Program-made: the position numbers and the translations under genes
Notes under the pieces: generated by a model
Told to the model about the DNA's origin: nothing
The model's database searches: none
Seen by the model: the letters and a program-made list of their open reading frames with translations, nothing else
Part shown: one piece after another, positions 37,501 through 51,383 of the stretch
How positions within the stretch are numbered: position 1 is the first letter of the stretch
Layout of the letters: each line of letters starts with the position of its first letter
Assembly (NCBI GenBank): GCA_958450365.1
Contig: CAUEEP010000932.1
Location: forward strand, 1,483,501-1,547,500
Length of the DNA: 64,000 bases
DNA from: Mesorhabditis belari
Lineage: Eukaryota; Nematoda; Chromadorea; Rhabditida; Rhabditidae
Reading direction: 5' to 3'

Positions 37501-38312
37501 AAATTCACGAGAAAATCTTTCCAACAACGGAATCCCAATTTCAGCAACGCGAGTCCACCTCCCGTCTTCCATCAATGTCAGCCGAACGCGATTGGCAACA
37601 AACCGGTGGACATGGTCCGATATTGAACGGAGATAAAGGAGAATATCAAGCCCCAATGCACACAAATGGAAATGGTTGGATGAATCTGGGAAACACTGAT
37701 ATCCCAAATTTCAGGCCTTCACCATCCAGCCGTCTCATCACAAGACTGGGAAAGTGACATGGAGCAAACGGATGTTCAAGGGCTAGGCCGAGGACCCGAT
37801 AGGATGCACTCCCTTCTAGCAACCGTCGACGATCTCGGAAGGTCGGTTTATCTGCAGAAGCTGATCTGGATGTCACACTATAGGATTTTTCCTTTTTCAG
37901 CCTATTTTACAGTACTTTATCGATCATCCACTTTTAGTATTGATAAATTGCTGAAAATCAGAAAATTCTCAGACTATTAGCTGATCTGGATGTCACCCTA
38001 TAACATTTTGATATTTTTATCCAAATCTACAACAGTTCATGGATGGCCTAGTGGTAGTGGTCTCGACTCCAAGGCGAGGGACCCGGGTTCGACCCCTGGC
38101 ACTGGCTTGTAGCCCTTTGTAGCCTTTGCAGTATGTCATTTAAAGCAAATCGTCTATGCTAAGTCCGAAAATCACCTCACTTTTCCCCAATAATCGCAAG
38201 ATTTTCAAGAAGCAAAGTTCTTCTTTGTGGTAGTGGTCACCAGCAGCAAATTTTCAGAGCCATGGAATCGCTCGTCGTTTCAGTCGTTTGCGACAGTGAT
38301 CACGAGCAGTAA
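1..38312 (+). CDS. dys-1: dystrophin homologue, 3' portion of gene (56 exons in window)
   Basis: Dystrophin links cortical actin to the dystroglycan/syntrophin complex at the muscle membrane. Joining exons by GT-AG sites and phase gives one frame from base 3 to a TAA at 38310-38312, about 3724 codons. Every junction keeps phase, which strongly supports the model. In order it encodes spectrin-like rod segments, a very large low-complexity exon, more rod, WW, EF-hand-like helices, ZZ zinc finger, and a C-terminal coiled coil ending in a short DDLGRAMESLV-type tail. The actin-binding CH domains are not seen and should lie upstream of the window. WW, ZZ and C-terminus match dystrophin closely; assignment of rod exons rests on phase and heptad-like composition. 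Exons are listed in the sub-entries. The window part alone is about as long as a whole usual dystrophin (roughly 3.7 kb of codons) because of exon 8. Confidence 0.93.
110..560. repeat. GC-box-bearing interspersed repeat in first dys-1 intron of window
   Basis: Two diverged copies of a unit: GGGGCGGGGC ... CCTTTGCCATTGGA, CAATCGATAGAGAAAGACTT, AACACCGAGATAATTGAGCT. The same family recurs at 34230-34800. It has terminal complementarity but no gene. Confidence 0.7.
746..1590 (+). repeat. 30-bp minisatellite (TCCAGAGCTGCCTACCGTAG), three blocks
   Basis: Blocks at 746-893, 1013-1105 and 1474-1590 lie in successive dys-1 introns and interrupt no exon. Introns 713-916, 997-1389 and 1454-1704 thus share one repeat family. 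Confidence 0.85.
1208..1332 (+). repeat. 14-bp minisatellite (CATAAGCTATTGGT)
   Basis: About nine tandem copies in dys-1 intron 997-1389. Confidence 0.9.
1852..2020 (+). repeat. 16-bp minisatellite (AGCTAGGTCCAAAGCC)
   Basis: About ten near-perfect copies in dys-1 intron 1794-2055. Confidence 0.93.
2318..2658 (+). repeat. 21-bp minisatellite (GAGCTGGATGGCCAGGAGCTA)
   Basis: Sixteen copies in dys-1 intron 2268-2746. Because 21 is a multiple of three the array is open on both strands; it is not coding. Confidence 0.93.
2833..3317 (+). other. unique intronic sequence
   Basis: First part of dys-1 intron 2833-3937. There are scattered AGCCAATCC/AAGCC words but no gene or clear array. Confidence 0.6.
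3318..3652 (+). repeat. 10-bp minisatellite (CAGTCCAGGG)
   Basis: More than thirty imperfect copies in the intron just before the giant dys-1 exon. Confidence 0.92.
3793..3853 (+). repeat. hexamer array GGCTCA shading into TTAGGC
   Basis: Seven or more GGCTCA units followed by three GGCTTA units, the nematode telomere hexamer in one phase. Confidence 0.85.
3938..9085 (+). CDS. dys-1: dys-1 exon 8: giant low-complexity exon (1716 codons)
   Basis: One open exon of 5148 nt, residues about 232-1947 of the window protein, entered after TACAG at 3937 and left at TTCAAG|GTGATC. Phase is 0 at both ends, so it could be included or skipped without shifting frame. It begins [16 protein letters not shown] and then turns into tandem low-complexity tracts: Glu/Leu/Pro (about 4559-4790), Gln/Ala/Asp (5214-5800), Pro-Asp-Gln-Val/Gly (6350-7020), Gly-Pro-Arg-Pro-Thr-Glu (7420-7570), Ser-Gly-Gln-Ala-Leu (8020-8290) and Ala-Gln-Asp-Gln-Pro (8660-8790). 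The repeats are built of 6-, 12- or 18-bp multiples, so expansion keeps frame. Antisense frames are also open because of the repeats; those are shadows. The encoded region should be disordered, perhaps a spacer in the rod. I know of no such block in vertebrate dystrophin. Expression is inferred only from frame and splice continuity. Confidence 0.82.
9160..9523 (+). repeat. GTACA pentamer and 16-bp ACAGTACCGAGTACAGT arrays
   Basis: Block 9160-9224 is (CAGTA)n and block 9315-9523 has about twelve 16-bp units. They occupy most of intron 9086-9574. Confidence 0.9.
9575..17861 (+). CDS. dys-1: dys-1 exons 9-20: rod segment
   Basis: Exons: 9575-9676, 10603-10677, 10768-10860, 11145-11216, 12800-12901, 12979-13104, 13656-13805, 14135-14287, 14433-14588, 16874-16978, 17578-17652, 17763-17861. 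All are multiples of three and all junctions are phase 0, so any of them could be a skippable cassette. Peptides are helical and charged ([60 protein letters not shown]), typical of spectrin-like repeats. The first exon has two in-frame donors, 9646 (GAGACG|GTGAGG) and 9676 (ATTATG|GTAAAC); the longer was chosen because the extra ten residues look coding. The long introns between these exons hold the largest minisatellite and the 143-bp-phased arrays. Confidence 0.8.
9677..10057 (+). other. intronic sequence with GGCTCA hexamers at its start
   Basis: AGGCTCAGGCTCAG-like words at 9688-9725, then unique sequence to the tetramer array. Confidence 0.6.
10058..10562 (+). repeat. GACA/GACG tetranucleotide array with 36-bp higher order
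   Basis: Built of GACA, GACG and GGCGGGCA words. A 36-bp higher-order unit (TGGACAGACGGACAGACAGG...) repeats about six times between 10076 and 10350. Open frames through it on both strands are artefacts. Confidence 0.93.
10872..10951 (+). repeat. GATCTGGAGTGACTCTGGAGT short array
   Basis: About eight 10-11-bp units in dys-1 intron 10861-11144. Confidence 0.85.
11325..12500 (+). repeat. 20-bp minisatellite (GGTTCTAGGAAGGTTCTGAA), 1.2 kb, higher-order
   Basis: About 58 copies. From 11350 to 11740 the variants TCTGAA, TTTGAA and TCTAAA alternate as a 60-bp higher-order unit. Later blocks switch to AAGGATCAGAAGGCTCTAGG variants and back. It fills most of intron 11217-12799; the remaining 300 bp have a short CTACAGG/ACTGCAGG array near 12630-12720. 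Confidence 0.95.
13189..13500 (-). repeat. 143-bp-spaced motif copies in dys-1 intron 14
   Basis: ATCTGGAACGCACACTA (complement of the TGTGCGTTCCAGAT motif) begins at 13189, 13334 and 13476. The first two copies share the long downstream flank ACCTGTAGCAATCAGATC; the third diverges. Confidence 0.85.
13818..14128 (+). repeat. 9-bp minisatellite (GGCTTAGCA/GGCTTGGCA)
   Basis: About 34 units filling dys-1 intron 13806-14134. Confidence 0.93.
14666..16740 (+). repeat. 143-bp-phased repeat array in dys-1 intron 17
   Basis: TGTGACATCCAG starts at 14666, 14810, 14953 and 15096. The sister motif TGTGCGTTCCAG continues at 15240 and 15381, then 16446, 16586 and 16727. Steps are 140-144 bp. The first four units also share spacer sequence (GGCCATTCCATTTTTGAAAC, CAGCCACTGTCCGG); later spacers differ. 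Between 15901 and 16370 a different 131-145-bp unit (CTTTGTGCGTTCTCTGT ... AACGCTCGC) is repeated four times. Confidence 0.9.
16979..17577 (+). other. intron with a tRNA-like remnant only
   Basis: Apart from the tRNA-like sequence at 17104-17172 and one TGTGCGTTCCAG at 17214, nothing is recognised in this dys-1 intron. Confidence 0.55.
17104..17172 (-). pseudogene. tRNA-like sequence (Ser/Leu-like boxes)
   Basis: Minus strand reads TAGCCGAGTGGTTAGCGAG and later GGTTCGACTCC. The T stem and acceptor are mismatched, so it is probably a pseudogene. Located in dys-1 intron 16979-17577. Confidence 0.5.
17886..18096 (+). repeat. GGATCTGGTTCT-type hexamer array
   Basis: Imperfect 6/12-bp units (GGATCTGGATCTAGTTCTGG) at the start of dys-1 intron 17862-19216. 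Confidence 0.88.
18188..18540. mobile_element. MITE with ACCGTAAATACTGTAATAGTA end and large palindrome
   Basis: The left end matches elements at 38778 and 63736. The core 18278-18398 is a near-perfect hairpin: GTTTTTCTCGACACTGG ... GGTATCAAAAAATAGC, then the complement. The right end (GTACTATTAGAGG) follows a G-run. It lies in a dys-1 intron. Confidence 0.7.
18595..18665. repeat. half copy of the TGGACAATGAAATA element
   Basis: CACTGGACAATGAAATAGCA ... CGATCGTCCCTTTCGCGCG matches one arm of 33647-33885; the opposing arm is absent. Confidence 0.65.
18722..18890 (+). repeat. second GGATCTGG-type array
   Basis: Same unit family as 17886-18096, in the same intron. AT-rich CTAGATCTCTAGATAAA words continue to 19100. 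Confidence 0.85.
19217..24762 (+). CDS. dys-1: dys-1 exons 21-35: rod segment, distal spectrin repeats
   Basis: Exons: 19217-19288, 19453-19570, 20188-20336, 20397-20540, 21000-21083, 21167-21317, 21509-21627, 21675-21772, 22260-22371, 22641-22718, 22972-23073, 23453-23523, 24104-24194, 24444-24520, 24632-24762. Mixed phases all join in frame. Spectrin-type helices with conserved Trp are visible ([79 protein letters not shown]). The last exon reads [20 protein letters not shown] followed by MQHDLRPK, very like the distal rod repeats of vertebrate dystrophin. This part also contains a Ser/Glu-rich linker (19453-20336) that may be a hinge. Confidence 0.88.
19665..20163 (+). repeat. 19-bp minisatellite (CCTGGGTCTACAGATGGGG) with G-runs
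   Basis: About 24 units in dys-1 intron 19571-20187. At 19750-19806 the array is replaced by long G and C runs that may be a sequencing or assembly artefact. Confidence 0.9.
20541..20999 (+). other. intron with GTGCTCAGG words
   Basis: Scattered CAGTGCTCAGG copies in dys-1 intron 24; no gene or regular array. Confidence 0.6.
21350..21480 (+). repeat. 18-bp minisatellite (GGCTTGGCTTGATCATTG)
   Basis: About six copies in dys-1 intron 21318-21508. Confidence 0.88.
21842..22030 (+). repeat. GAGCCT/AAGCCT hexamer array
   Basis: Hexamers GAGCCT and AAGCCT in dys-1 intron 21773-22259, complement of the AGGCTC/AGGCTT words elsewhere in the gene. Confidence 0.88.
22491..22540 (+). repeat. (CAA)n microsatellite
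   Basis: About sixteen CAA triplets in dys-1 intron 22372-22640. Confidence 0.95.
22735..22915 (+). repeat. 12-bp minisatellite (GGGTAGCTGGCT)
   Basis: Fifteen near-perfect copies in dys-1 intron 22719-22971. Confidence 0.95.
23074..23452 (+). other. intron with short GGAAA purine array
   Basis: GGAAA/GGAAG repeats at 23080-23130, then unique AT-rich sequence. Nothing else recognised. Confidence 0.6.
23570..24075 (+). repeat. TAGGC pentamer and AGGCTTTAGC decamer arrays
   Basis: Blocks 23577-23660 (TAGGC) and 23880-24075 (CAGGCTTTAG with GCGGCCTTCTAG variants). Between them, 23770-23870 is a diverged arm of the 44657-45568 element. Confidence 0.88.
24225..24395 (+). repeat. 30-bp array CTAGCTCTAGATCTAGAGCC
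   Basis: About five units of a self-complementary repeat in dys-1 intron 24195-24443. Confidence 0.85.
25011..25590 (+). repeat. 143-bp-phased repeat array in dys-1 intron 35
   Basis: AGTGACATCCAGAT begins at 25011, 25155, 25296 and 25439 (steps 144, 141, 143). The spacer (GGTTGAGATAGAGC, AAGCCAGGGTCGGGGTAGGG, TTAGCTTTTTGAGTTC) is unrelated to that in intron 17. Confidence 0.88.
25704..26045 (+). repeat. AGGAAAAGGAAGCAAG and GAATTGAGTTT arrays
   Basis: A purine array at 25704-25812 and an 11-12-bp array at 25968-26045 inside dys-1 intron 24763-26838. Confidence 0.82.
26253..26318 (+). repeat. interstitial telomeric repeat (TTAGGC)n
   Basis: Eleven uninterrupted copies of the nematode telomere hexamer in dys-1 intron 35, followed by degenerate AGGCTTAGG words. 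Confidence 0.95.
26575..26700 (+). repeat. GGA/poly-G low-complexity tract
   Basis: GGAGGA triplets shading into G-runs with GGGATACCATTAGAGGGGAT near-copies at the end. Confidence 0.85.
26839..28003 (+). CDS. dys-1: dys-1 exons 36-39: last rod repeats before WW
   Basis: Exons: 26839-26900, 26951-27066, 27748-27861, 27902-28003, with phases 0, 2, 2, 2 at their ends. Peptides such as [20 protein letters not shown] and [18 protein letters not shown] fit a spectrin repeat with the conserved W-x-L pattern. The following exon leads directly into the WW domain, as in dystrophin and utrophin. The intron 27067-27747 carries three copies of the phased TGTGACATCCAG motif. Confidence 0.88.
27173..27250 (+). 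repeat. ATC and GGA triplet arrays
   Basis: CATCATCATCATC followed by GGAGGA triplets, in dys-1 intron 37. Confidence 0.88.
27309..27610 (+). repeat. 143-bp-spaced motif copies in dys-1 intron 37
   Basis: TGTGACATCCAG starts at 27309, 27452 and 27596 (steps 143, 144), with dissimilar spacers. Confidence 0.85.
28165..32008 (+). CDS. dys-1: dys-1 exons 40-46: WW domain and EF-hand-like region
   Basis: Exons: 28165-28323, 28752-28920, 29638-29810, 30405-30490, 30571-30647, 31220-31321, 31910-32008. The WW domain spans exons 40/41, around residues 3083-3111: first Trp in [17 protein letters not shown], second in HTQWEHP. It binds the dystroglycan tail PPxY motif together with the following helical EF-hand-like region. 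That region shows [35 protein letters not shown] and [16 protein letters not shown], all strongly dystrophin-like. The stretch [20 protein letters not shown] leads into the ZZ finger. Introns here contain hexamer and 20-bp minisatellites and tRNA-like repeats. Confidence 0.95.
28365..28715 (+). repeat. CTGGAC hexamer array with 60-bp higher-order blocks
   Basis: GGACCTGGACCTGG with CCTTGTCCTGGACCTAGACC variants fills dys-1 intron 28324-28751. Frames are open on both strands because of the 6-bp period. Confidence 0.93.
29026..29475. repeat. mirrored motif copies with foldback and tRNA-like sequences
   Basis: The complement form CTGGATGTCACA begins at 29026, 29157 and 29450, and the forward form TGTGACACCCAG at 29295. 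Palindromic stretches (AAAGTGGATGATCTTGATCA ... GATCGTCCACTTTTAG) separate them. Two tRNA-like copies lie inside or beside the array. Confidence 0.8.
29213..29285 (+). pseudogene. tRNA-like sequence (Gly/Trp-like), copy 1
   Basis: Box A-like TGGCCTATTGGTAG and box B GGTTCGACCCC are present, but the acceptor stem does not pair and the anticodon stem is imperfect. It is flanked by inverted copies of ATCTGGATGTCACACTATA. Probably a tRNA-derived repeat rather than a working tRNA. Confidence 0.6.
29509..29581 (+). pseudogene. tRNA-like sequence, copy 2
   Basis: TGGCCTAGTGGTAG (box A) and GGTTCGATCCC (box B), with a perfect T stem CCGGG/CCCGG. The acceptor ends are not complementary. The loop CTCCAAG would give anticodon CCA, or TCC if shifted. 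Same repeat family as copies 1 and 3. Confidence 0.6.
29882..30380 (+). repeat. 20-bp minisatellite (TCTTCCTAGACTCCTAGAAC)
   Basis: About 25 copies in dys-1 intron 29811-30404. Confidence 0.95.
30698..31690 (+). repeat. AGGTCAAGGCCAAG-type arrays in two introns
   Basis: Blocks 30698-30915 and 31370-31690 share 6/12-bp words (AAGGCCAAGATC, CAGGCTAAGGCT) and the trailing GTCCTGGCCCACAGAAG. The interval is split by the dys-1 exon 31220-31321, so the family sits in both flanking introns. Confidence 0.9.
32156..32260 (+). repeat. TTACGGCGGTTA 12-bp array
   Basis: About nine units in dys-1 intron 32009-32277. Confidence 0.88.
32278..32433 (+). CDS. dys-1: dys-1 exon 47: ZZ-type zinc finger
   Basis: A 52-codon exon, phase 0 at both ends, residues about 3336-3387. 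It reads [20 protein letters not shown] and continues with FDICQNCFF and a His pair, giving the C-x2-C, C-x2-C spacing and C-terminal His residues of a ZZ finger that coordinates two zinc ions. In dystrophin this finger completes the dystroglycan-binding module and contacts calmodulin/ankyrin. All expected ligands are present. The acceptor TTGTTCAG and the donor CCA|GTGAGT are canonical. Confidence 0.96.
32481..33396. mobile_element. inverted-repeat element with ATATGTCGTAGCCGATTATG ends
   Basis: Outer arms 32481-32503 and 33374-33396 are perfect complements. A nested pair (GTAGCCGATTATGAATGAGT ... CGTCCAACCATCAAGTA at 32681-32730, complement at 33322-33370) and an inner AAAATTTAACATAATTATTA pair (about 33140-33300) make a complex foldback. 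The interior has no transposase but carries a tRNA-like sequence. It lies in dys-1 intron 47. Confidence 0.82.
33041..33112 (-). pseudogene. tRNA-like sequence (Lys-like) inside inverted-repeat element
   Basis: Minus strand has TGGCTGACTGGTTA (box A) and GGTTCGAACCC (box B) with loop bases ATCTTAA (anticodon CTT if real). The acceptor stem does not pair. Confidence 0.55.
33482..33625 (+). repeat. GGAGCTCTGGAGCT array
   Basis: Units of 9-12 bp with SacI-like GAGCTC words in dys-1 intron 47. Confidence 0.85.
33647..33885. mobile_element. palindromic MITE with TACTGGACAATGAAATA ends
   Basis: Left arm TACTGGACAATGAAATATCA ... CCGATCGTCACTTTCGCG, right arm the complement ending TTTCATTGTCCAGTA. 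A single-arm relative lies at 18595-18665. Confidence 0.8.
33930..34040 (+). repeat. AGAAAGATAGAAAGAG array
   Basis: Purine-rich 4/8-bp units just before dys-1 exon 48. Confidence 0.9.
34065..38312 (+). CDS. dys-1: dys-1 exons 48-56: syntrophin/dystrobrevin-binding C-terminus
   Basis: Exons: 34065-34157, 34907-35023, 35528-35605, 36472-36596, 36917-37079, 37365-37490, 37545-37674, 37715-37841, 38258-38312. The first exon begins [14 protein letters not shown], a near-identical dystrophin landmark, with GYLPVD after it. Exons 51 and 53 carry Leu heptads ([38 protein letters not shown]) of the coiled coil that pairs with dystrobrevin. Exon 52 is Gly/His-rich. Two introns here are very short (37491-37544, 54 nt; 37675-37714, 40 nt). 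The final exon supplies [17 protein letters not shown] and the TAA; it follows DDLGR across a 416-nt repeat-bearing intron, and this ending resembles dystrophin C-termini. Confidence 0.92.
34230..34800. repeat. second cluster of the GC-box interspersed repeat
   Basis: AAAGGGGCGGAGCTAGAGAG ... CGCCTTTTATA is repeated as a 37-bp unit about four times near 34445-34590. Flanks CAATCGATAGAGAAAAGCTT and AACACCGAGATATTTGAGCT match 110-560. Located in dys-1 intron 34158-34906. Confidence 0.75.
35024..35527 (+). other. dys-1 intron 49 with short GCTAGTGA array
   Basis: GCTGCTAGTGAGCCTGCTAG units at 35108-35176. CTACAGGGTGTTCCAAAACA at 35081 resembles a Tc/mariner end. The rest is unique. Confidence 0.65.
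35606..36471 (+). repeat. dys-1 intron 50 with ATATCTAA octamer array
   Basis: About 20 copies of AATATCTA between 36063 and 36230. The other 650 bp are unique AT-rich sequence with no gene. Confidence 0.85.
36597..36916 (+). other. unique dys-1 intron
   Basis: No repeat array or gene recognised. Confidence 0.6.
37189..37290 (+). repeat. 17-bp array (CCAGGTTTGGTCTAGAA)
   Basis: Five to six copies in dys-1 intron 37080-37364. Confidence 0.88.
37866..38005 (-). repeat. motif copies in last dys-1 intron
   Basis: ATCTGGATGTCACACTATA at 37864 and a near copy at 37984, followed by the third tRNA-like sequence. The block is homologous to 29026-29575. The rest of this intron to 38257 shows nothing else. 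Confidence 0.8.
38037..38109 (+). pseudogene. tRNA-like sequence, copy 3
   Basis: Nearly identical to 29509-29581, including about 60 bp of upstream flank (TTTTATCCAAATCTACAA), so it was copied as part of a larger repeat. Located in the last dys-1 intron. Confidence 0.6.
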
Positions 38313-38564
38313 AAAAAGCTGAGGAAAAAGCCAAAACATCCCCATTTTTATCAAAAAAAAAAATCTCAAAAACGATCGATTTTTTCACAAATTTTTGCTC
38401 AAATTATACCTCTTTCGAATTTTTTTCCCAAAAAAACGGTGCCTTATTCAATGAAAATGCCATAAAAAAAATACCATTGTAATTTTTCGCAAAACTCTCA
38501 AAAATTTTCGCATTTTGTGATATTCGGTGCCAAGAAAAAGCAATATTTCTTCAAAAAAAAATGC

Positions 38565-38570
38565 AATAAA
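38565..38570 (+). terminator. candidate polyadenylation signal of dys-1
   Basis: AATAAA lies about 250 nt after the dys-1 stop, followed by an AT-rich stretch. It is the only clear consensus signal in the first 300 nt downstream. Confidence 0.55.
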
Positions 38571-38777
38571 TTTTCCATATTTATTTAAATGAATGGGTTA
38601 AATGGAGCAAATACAAAACAGCATACAAAACAAACAAAAATTTGGATCATTTCGTGTAAATTTCGAAGATTTTCCTTCTTTTCACTCGCATCTTTTTCAT
38701 TATTTTTCTCGTTTTTCCAATGCGTTTTCCAGTGGTGGATGGGTTGACGGGAAGGGGAGGCTGAAAAAGAAAAGAAA

Positions 38778-39061
38778 CTACCGTAAATACTCTAATAAAA
38801 GGCCACCCTTCTGGTACAGTCGCGTAGTCTAGCTTCTTCTTAGGAAATCATTTTTTCTCAGCCCCTAGATTTTTTCCAACTATACTTTTACCAAACCAAA
38901 AAATACTAGATCTTAAAGGCTATCATTTAACACCCAAGCACACACTCCGTGCTCCTTTATGTAGCATAAAGGAGCACGGAGAATGGAGCGTGTACAGTTA
39001 GATTACGCGACTGTACGCCTGTCATTATGGGGGTGACGTTCTATTAGAGTATTTACGGTAG
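38778..39061. mobile_element. MITE with CTACCGTAAATACTCTAATA terminal inverted repeats
   Basis: Perfect 20-bp TIRs at 38778-38797 and 39042-39061, with a second inner pair (CAGTCGCGTAGTCTA against GATTACGCGACTG). An internal perfect hairpin, CTCCGTGCTCCTTTATG and its complement, lies near 38945-38983. Located between the 3' ends of dys-1 and the kinase gene. Confidence 0.85.
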
Positions 39062-39349
39062 GTTAAGGATTGAGGAAGATCAACGAGTTCTCATAGTTTC
39101 CCTTTGCAGCATCTCAAGACACAAAACATGACAACAATCTTAAGTTTTCATTTTAAAACGAGCAAAAAAAATTTTCATTTTAAAACGAGCAAAAACCTAA
39201 CATTAAATTGTCTAAATATCAGAAACAAATGCTTAAACCATTATAGCATCCAAAAAAATGTAAACTTTAAGGTCTATATTCGGATTGAAGTGTTCGCCGT
39301 GCCAACGTGGGGTTTAGGGGCTCAGTTGAGGCGTTATCTTGAAGTGCTA

Positions 39350-39702
39350 TAGACATGATCACTACAAAATACAAACATAAACTACAAATGCTTCTAACTT
39401 GCTTCAAAGCTGACGGATTGACATGATCTCAAAGCTCAAAAAATAGAGAATATCAAGAGCTTTCGAATGTGCCAAAGCGCACACAAAAATATCAATGCTA
39501 AAGAAAGTTACAGTGGTTTGTAGTCCTGACTCGAAACAGACCGTACTCGCGCGTAGTCGAAGCGCTTCGTCCATTCGAAAGCTCTTGATATCTTCTATTT
39601 TTTGAGCTATAGATCATGTCAATCCGTCAGCTTTGAAGCAAGTTAGAAGCGTTTTTAGTGTAACAGTTCGTCATTTTTGTAGTTTCTAGTGCTCATGTCT
39701 AG
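39350..39702. mobile_element. inverted-repeat element between dys-1 and kinase 3' ends
   Basis: Arms of about 80 bp at 39388-39469 and 39572-39650 (CTTCTAACTTGCTTCAAAGC ... CAAGAGCTTTCGAATG and complement), extended by weaker complementarity out to AGACATGATCACTA and TAGTGCTCATGTCTA. No coding content. Confidence 0.78.
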
Positions 39703-40083
39703 TGTTATACCGGGAAAACCTCAAGCTTTATCGCCAACCAAAAAAGAAGTCAATTCTTCAAAACTTTTAATGAGAGACTTGATGAACTTGACTATTCATG
39801 GCTTGCTCCAATAACCCTAATTCTAACTAACCTATTTTGTGCAAGTTGTGCGACAGGAGCAGCAGTGGCAGTAGTAGTCTTCGTCGTCGCTTTCTTGATG
39901 TCGTCACTCGGCCGAGCGTTTTTGTCGCTGTTGTTCTTCTTTTTGCCGCTCCTCCGGCTAATCGACGAGAGCCGGTGCCACCAAGATGAGCGTTTCCTAA
40001 ACAGGTTCAATAACCGATTGTAACCCCCAAAAACCCACTCCGCACTATCCATCGGCAGCTGGCAAAACGCTCGACCATTAAAA
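39703..40083 (-). other. kinase 3' flank
   Basis: Beyond the kinase stop on the minus strand. A second frame stays open here (Lys/Thr/Ala-rich) but overlaps the end of the kinase exon out of frame; treated as 3'UTR. No clear AATAAA was found. Confidence 0.5.
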
Positions 40084-49243
<9,160 letters not shown>

Positions 49244-49605
49244 TAAACGATGAAAAAAACGGGAAAAGTGACAAGAATTCGACTATCAAAGAATAAGAAT
49301 TGTGGAAAATGAGTGGGGAAAAATTTCTGAACTTTTTTTTTGAAAACTTTTCAAAAACATTTTATTCTAATTTTTGATTGGTTTACAATTACAAATTGAT
49401 TTTAATAAGACGTAAATTTGAATAGCATTTCTTGAATTAGCATTTCTGCATCGTCCACGCTTTGCTCGACGTGTTCGCGTTGAGCGTCTGCGTGACAAGG
49501 CGAAAACCTGGGAACTCATTTTTTGATCGGAGTTTTATCCAGTTTAGGCTCACAAATCAAGCTAAAGCTTTCATAGCTAGTTTACACGAAGCACTATACG
49601 TTTGA

Positions 49606-50060
49606 AGTATCGCCCCCAAGTGTCCCCAGTGTCCCCAAGTGTCCCCATAGTGCACCATAGTATCCCCAGTGTCCCCATGGTGTCCCTAGGTGTCCCTAAG
49701 TGTCCCCAGTGTCCCCATAGTGTCCCTAAATGTCCCAAAGTGTCCCAAATTGTCCCTAAGTGTCCCCAATGTCTCCATAGTGTCCCTAAGTGTCCCTAAG
49801 TGTCCCCAAACTGTCCCCCATGTCCCCATAGTGTCCCCAAGTGTCCCCATAGTGTCCCCATAGTATCCCCAGTGTCCCTAAGTGTCCCCAGTGTCCCCAT
49901 AGTGTCCCTAAATGTCCCAAAGTGTCCCCAATGTCTCCATAGTGTCCCTAAATGTCCCTAAGTGTCCCCAAACTGTCCCCCATGTCCCCATAGTGTCCCC
50001 AAAGTGTTCCCAGTGTCCCCAAGTGTCCCCAAACTGTCCCTAAGTGTTTCCATTCTGTCC
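49606..50060 (+). repeat. GTGTCCCCA minisatellite
   Basis: About 40 imperfect 9-11-bp units (GTGTCCCCAAGT, GTGTCCCCATA) between the kinase and helicase genes. Confidence 0.93.
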
Positions 50061-51383
50061 CCATGTGCATTTTTGTTTTTTCTTTTTTTAACCGTTTTCA
50101 AGTAAAATGTTCGCTTTTTTTTATTTCCTATGATAGTTTCGGCTATTGCGCATGATTATGCACACTTTTTGGCACTTAGAAAGTATCCCCATAAAATAGG
50201 GACACTATGCTAAAGTGCTTAGAAAGTACCCCCATAAAATAACACTAATGGTACCCTTCTCAAGAGCTATGGGGAACACTCAATGAGGACACTTGAAAGG
50301 CGGTACTTCAAAAGTATATGAAGCACTAAATTTCCATGAAATCTCCAACCTAAACCCTCCAAACAGTCGAGCACTTTTACTGGCGGTTGCGGGGTCTCGA
50401 AGCTAAACCTTTGTGATGGTTTTAGTGTCAATAGTTTGGCTTTAGTGTCAATAGTATGCGAATTGCGATCAATCTATAAACTGGGTAAAGTTCTGTGTAA
50501 AAAAAACTTTTTTTGACCAAAAATAGAGATTTGTTCATTGTTTATGCTAGCTTTAGCCTCATAAAGAATCGTTTGTTTTTTTTTTCTCGTGCAAAAAGTG
50601 AGCTGAATTTAAGATGAAAAATAATAATAATTTGAAGAAATTCGAGTCAAACTTTTTCCCGAGAACTTTCCAAACTTTTCCGAGAACTTTCTTTCCAACC
50701 TTAAACCATAAACCAATGATTTTAGCAAACCGATATGGCCCATCAGCGGTCGCTTTTTTCGGCCGAGCCTCCAACAGGGAAACCACATCCTCGTTGATCG
50801 CCGTGTGACCTCAATTTGAGATGTGTGAGTGGGACCAAAGACTTTTAAAAAAAAATGATCGAATCCAGCGAGATAAAAAATGATCGGAGCGAGAATTGTC
50901 AACTCTAACAACTCTAACTCACTTGAGCTTTTCATTGCCAAATTTTCAAACAAGTCTTCTACCAAAAAAAACTTGTGCAATTCCGAAACACTCATCACAA
51001 ATTCCGAAAGCTACCCGTAATATTCGTCGGTCCATCCCACCGTTTCGCGGTCACACAAATGAATGGCATGGCAAAACAAATAAGAATGTTAGAGAATTTC
51101 GATTTTCCAGGAATCTAGCAGGTTCAGAGCCGAATTCAGAGAAAAGAGTTCCCAAAGTTGTCCTTAAAAAGAACCCCATTCAAAAGAGGGTAATCCGATC
51201 CCCAAAAAAAAGCCGTGAATTAGCCCAAATTCCCATTTAAAAGTGCGATGAGAGAACTTTTCACCTTCAAAATGTTTTTAAATTTAAAACAAGAGAATAA
51301 TTTAAATACTTTTATAAGCGAAAACAGTTTTAACAGAAAAATTTTCACAGGTAAAACATTACACACACACACACTCATCATTG
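50061..51383. other. intergenic region between helicase 3' end and kinase
   Basis: Contains GGGACACT/AAGTGTCCC-like remnants to about 50300, then AT-rich sequence. A minus-strand peptide-like stretch at 50710-50810 (INEDVVSLLEARPKK) lacks good splice sites, and a plus-strand 114-codon frame at 50896-51240 has no family resemblance. Neither is called. A CA microsatellite is at 51361-51374. Confidence 0.5.

Noticed and set aside
49366..49519. A 50-codon Arg-rich minus-strand frame (MSSQVFALSRRRSTRTRRAK)
   Set aside because: Just upstream of the kinase start, with no acceptor or family resemblance; probably 5' flank.
50559..51240. Minus-strand INEDVVSLLEARPKK and plus-strand 114-codon Lys/Arg-rich frames
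   Set aside because: Peptide-like composition, but no acceptable splice sites, start context or recognised family.
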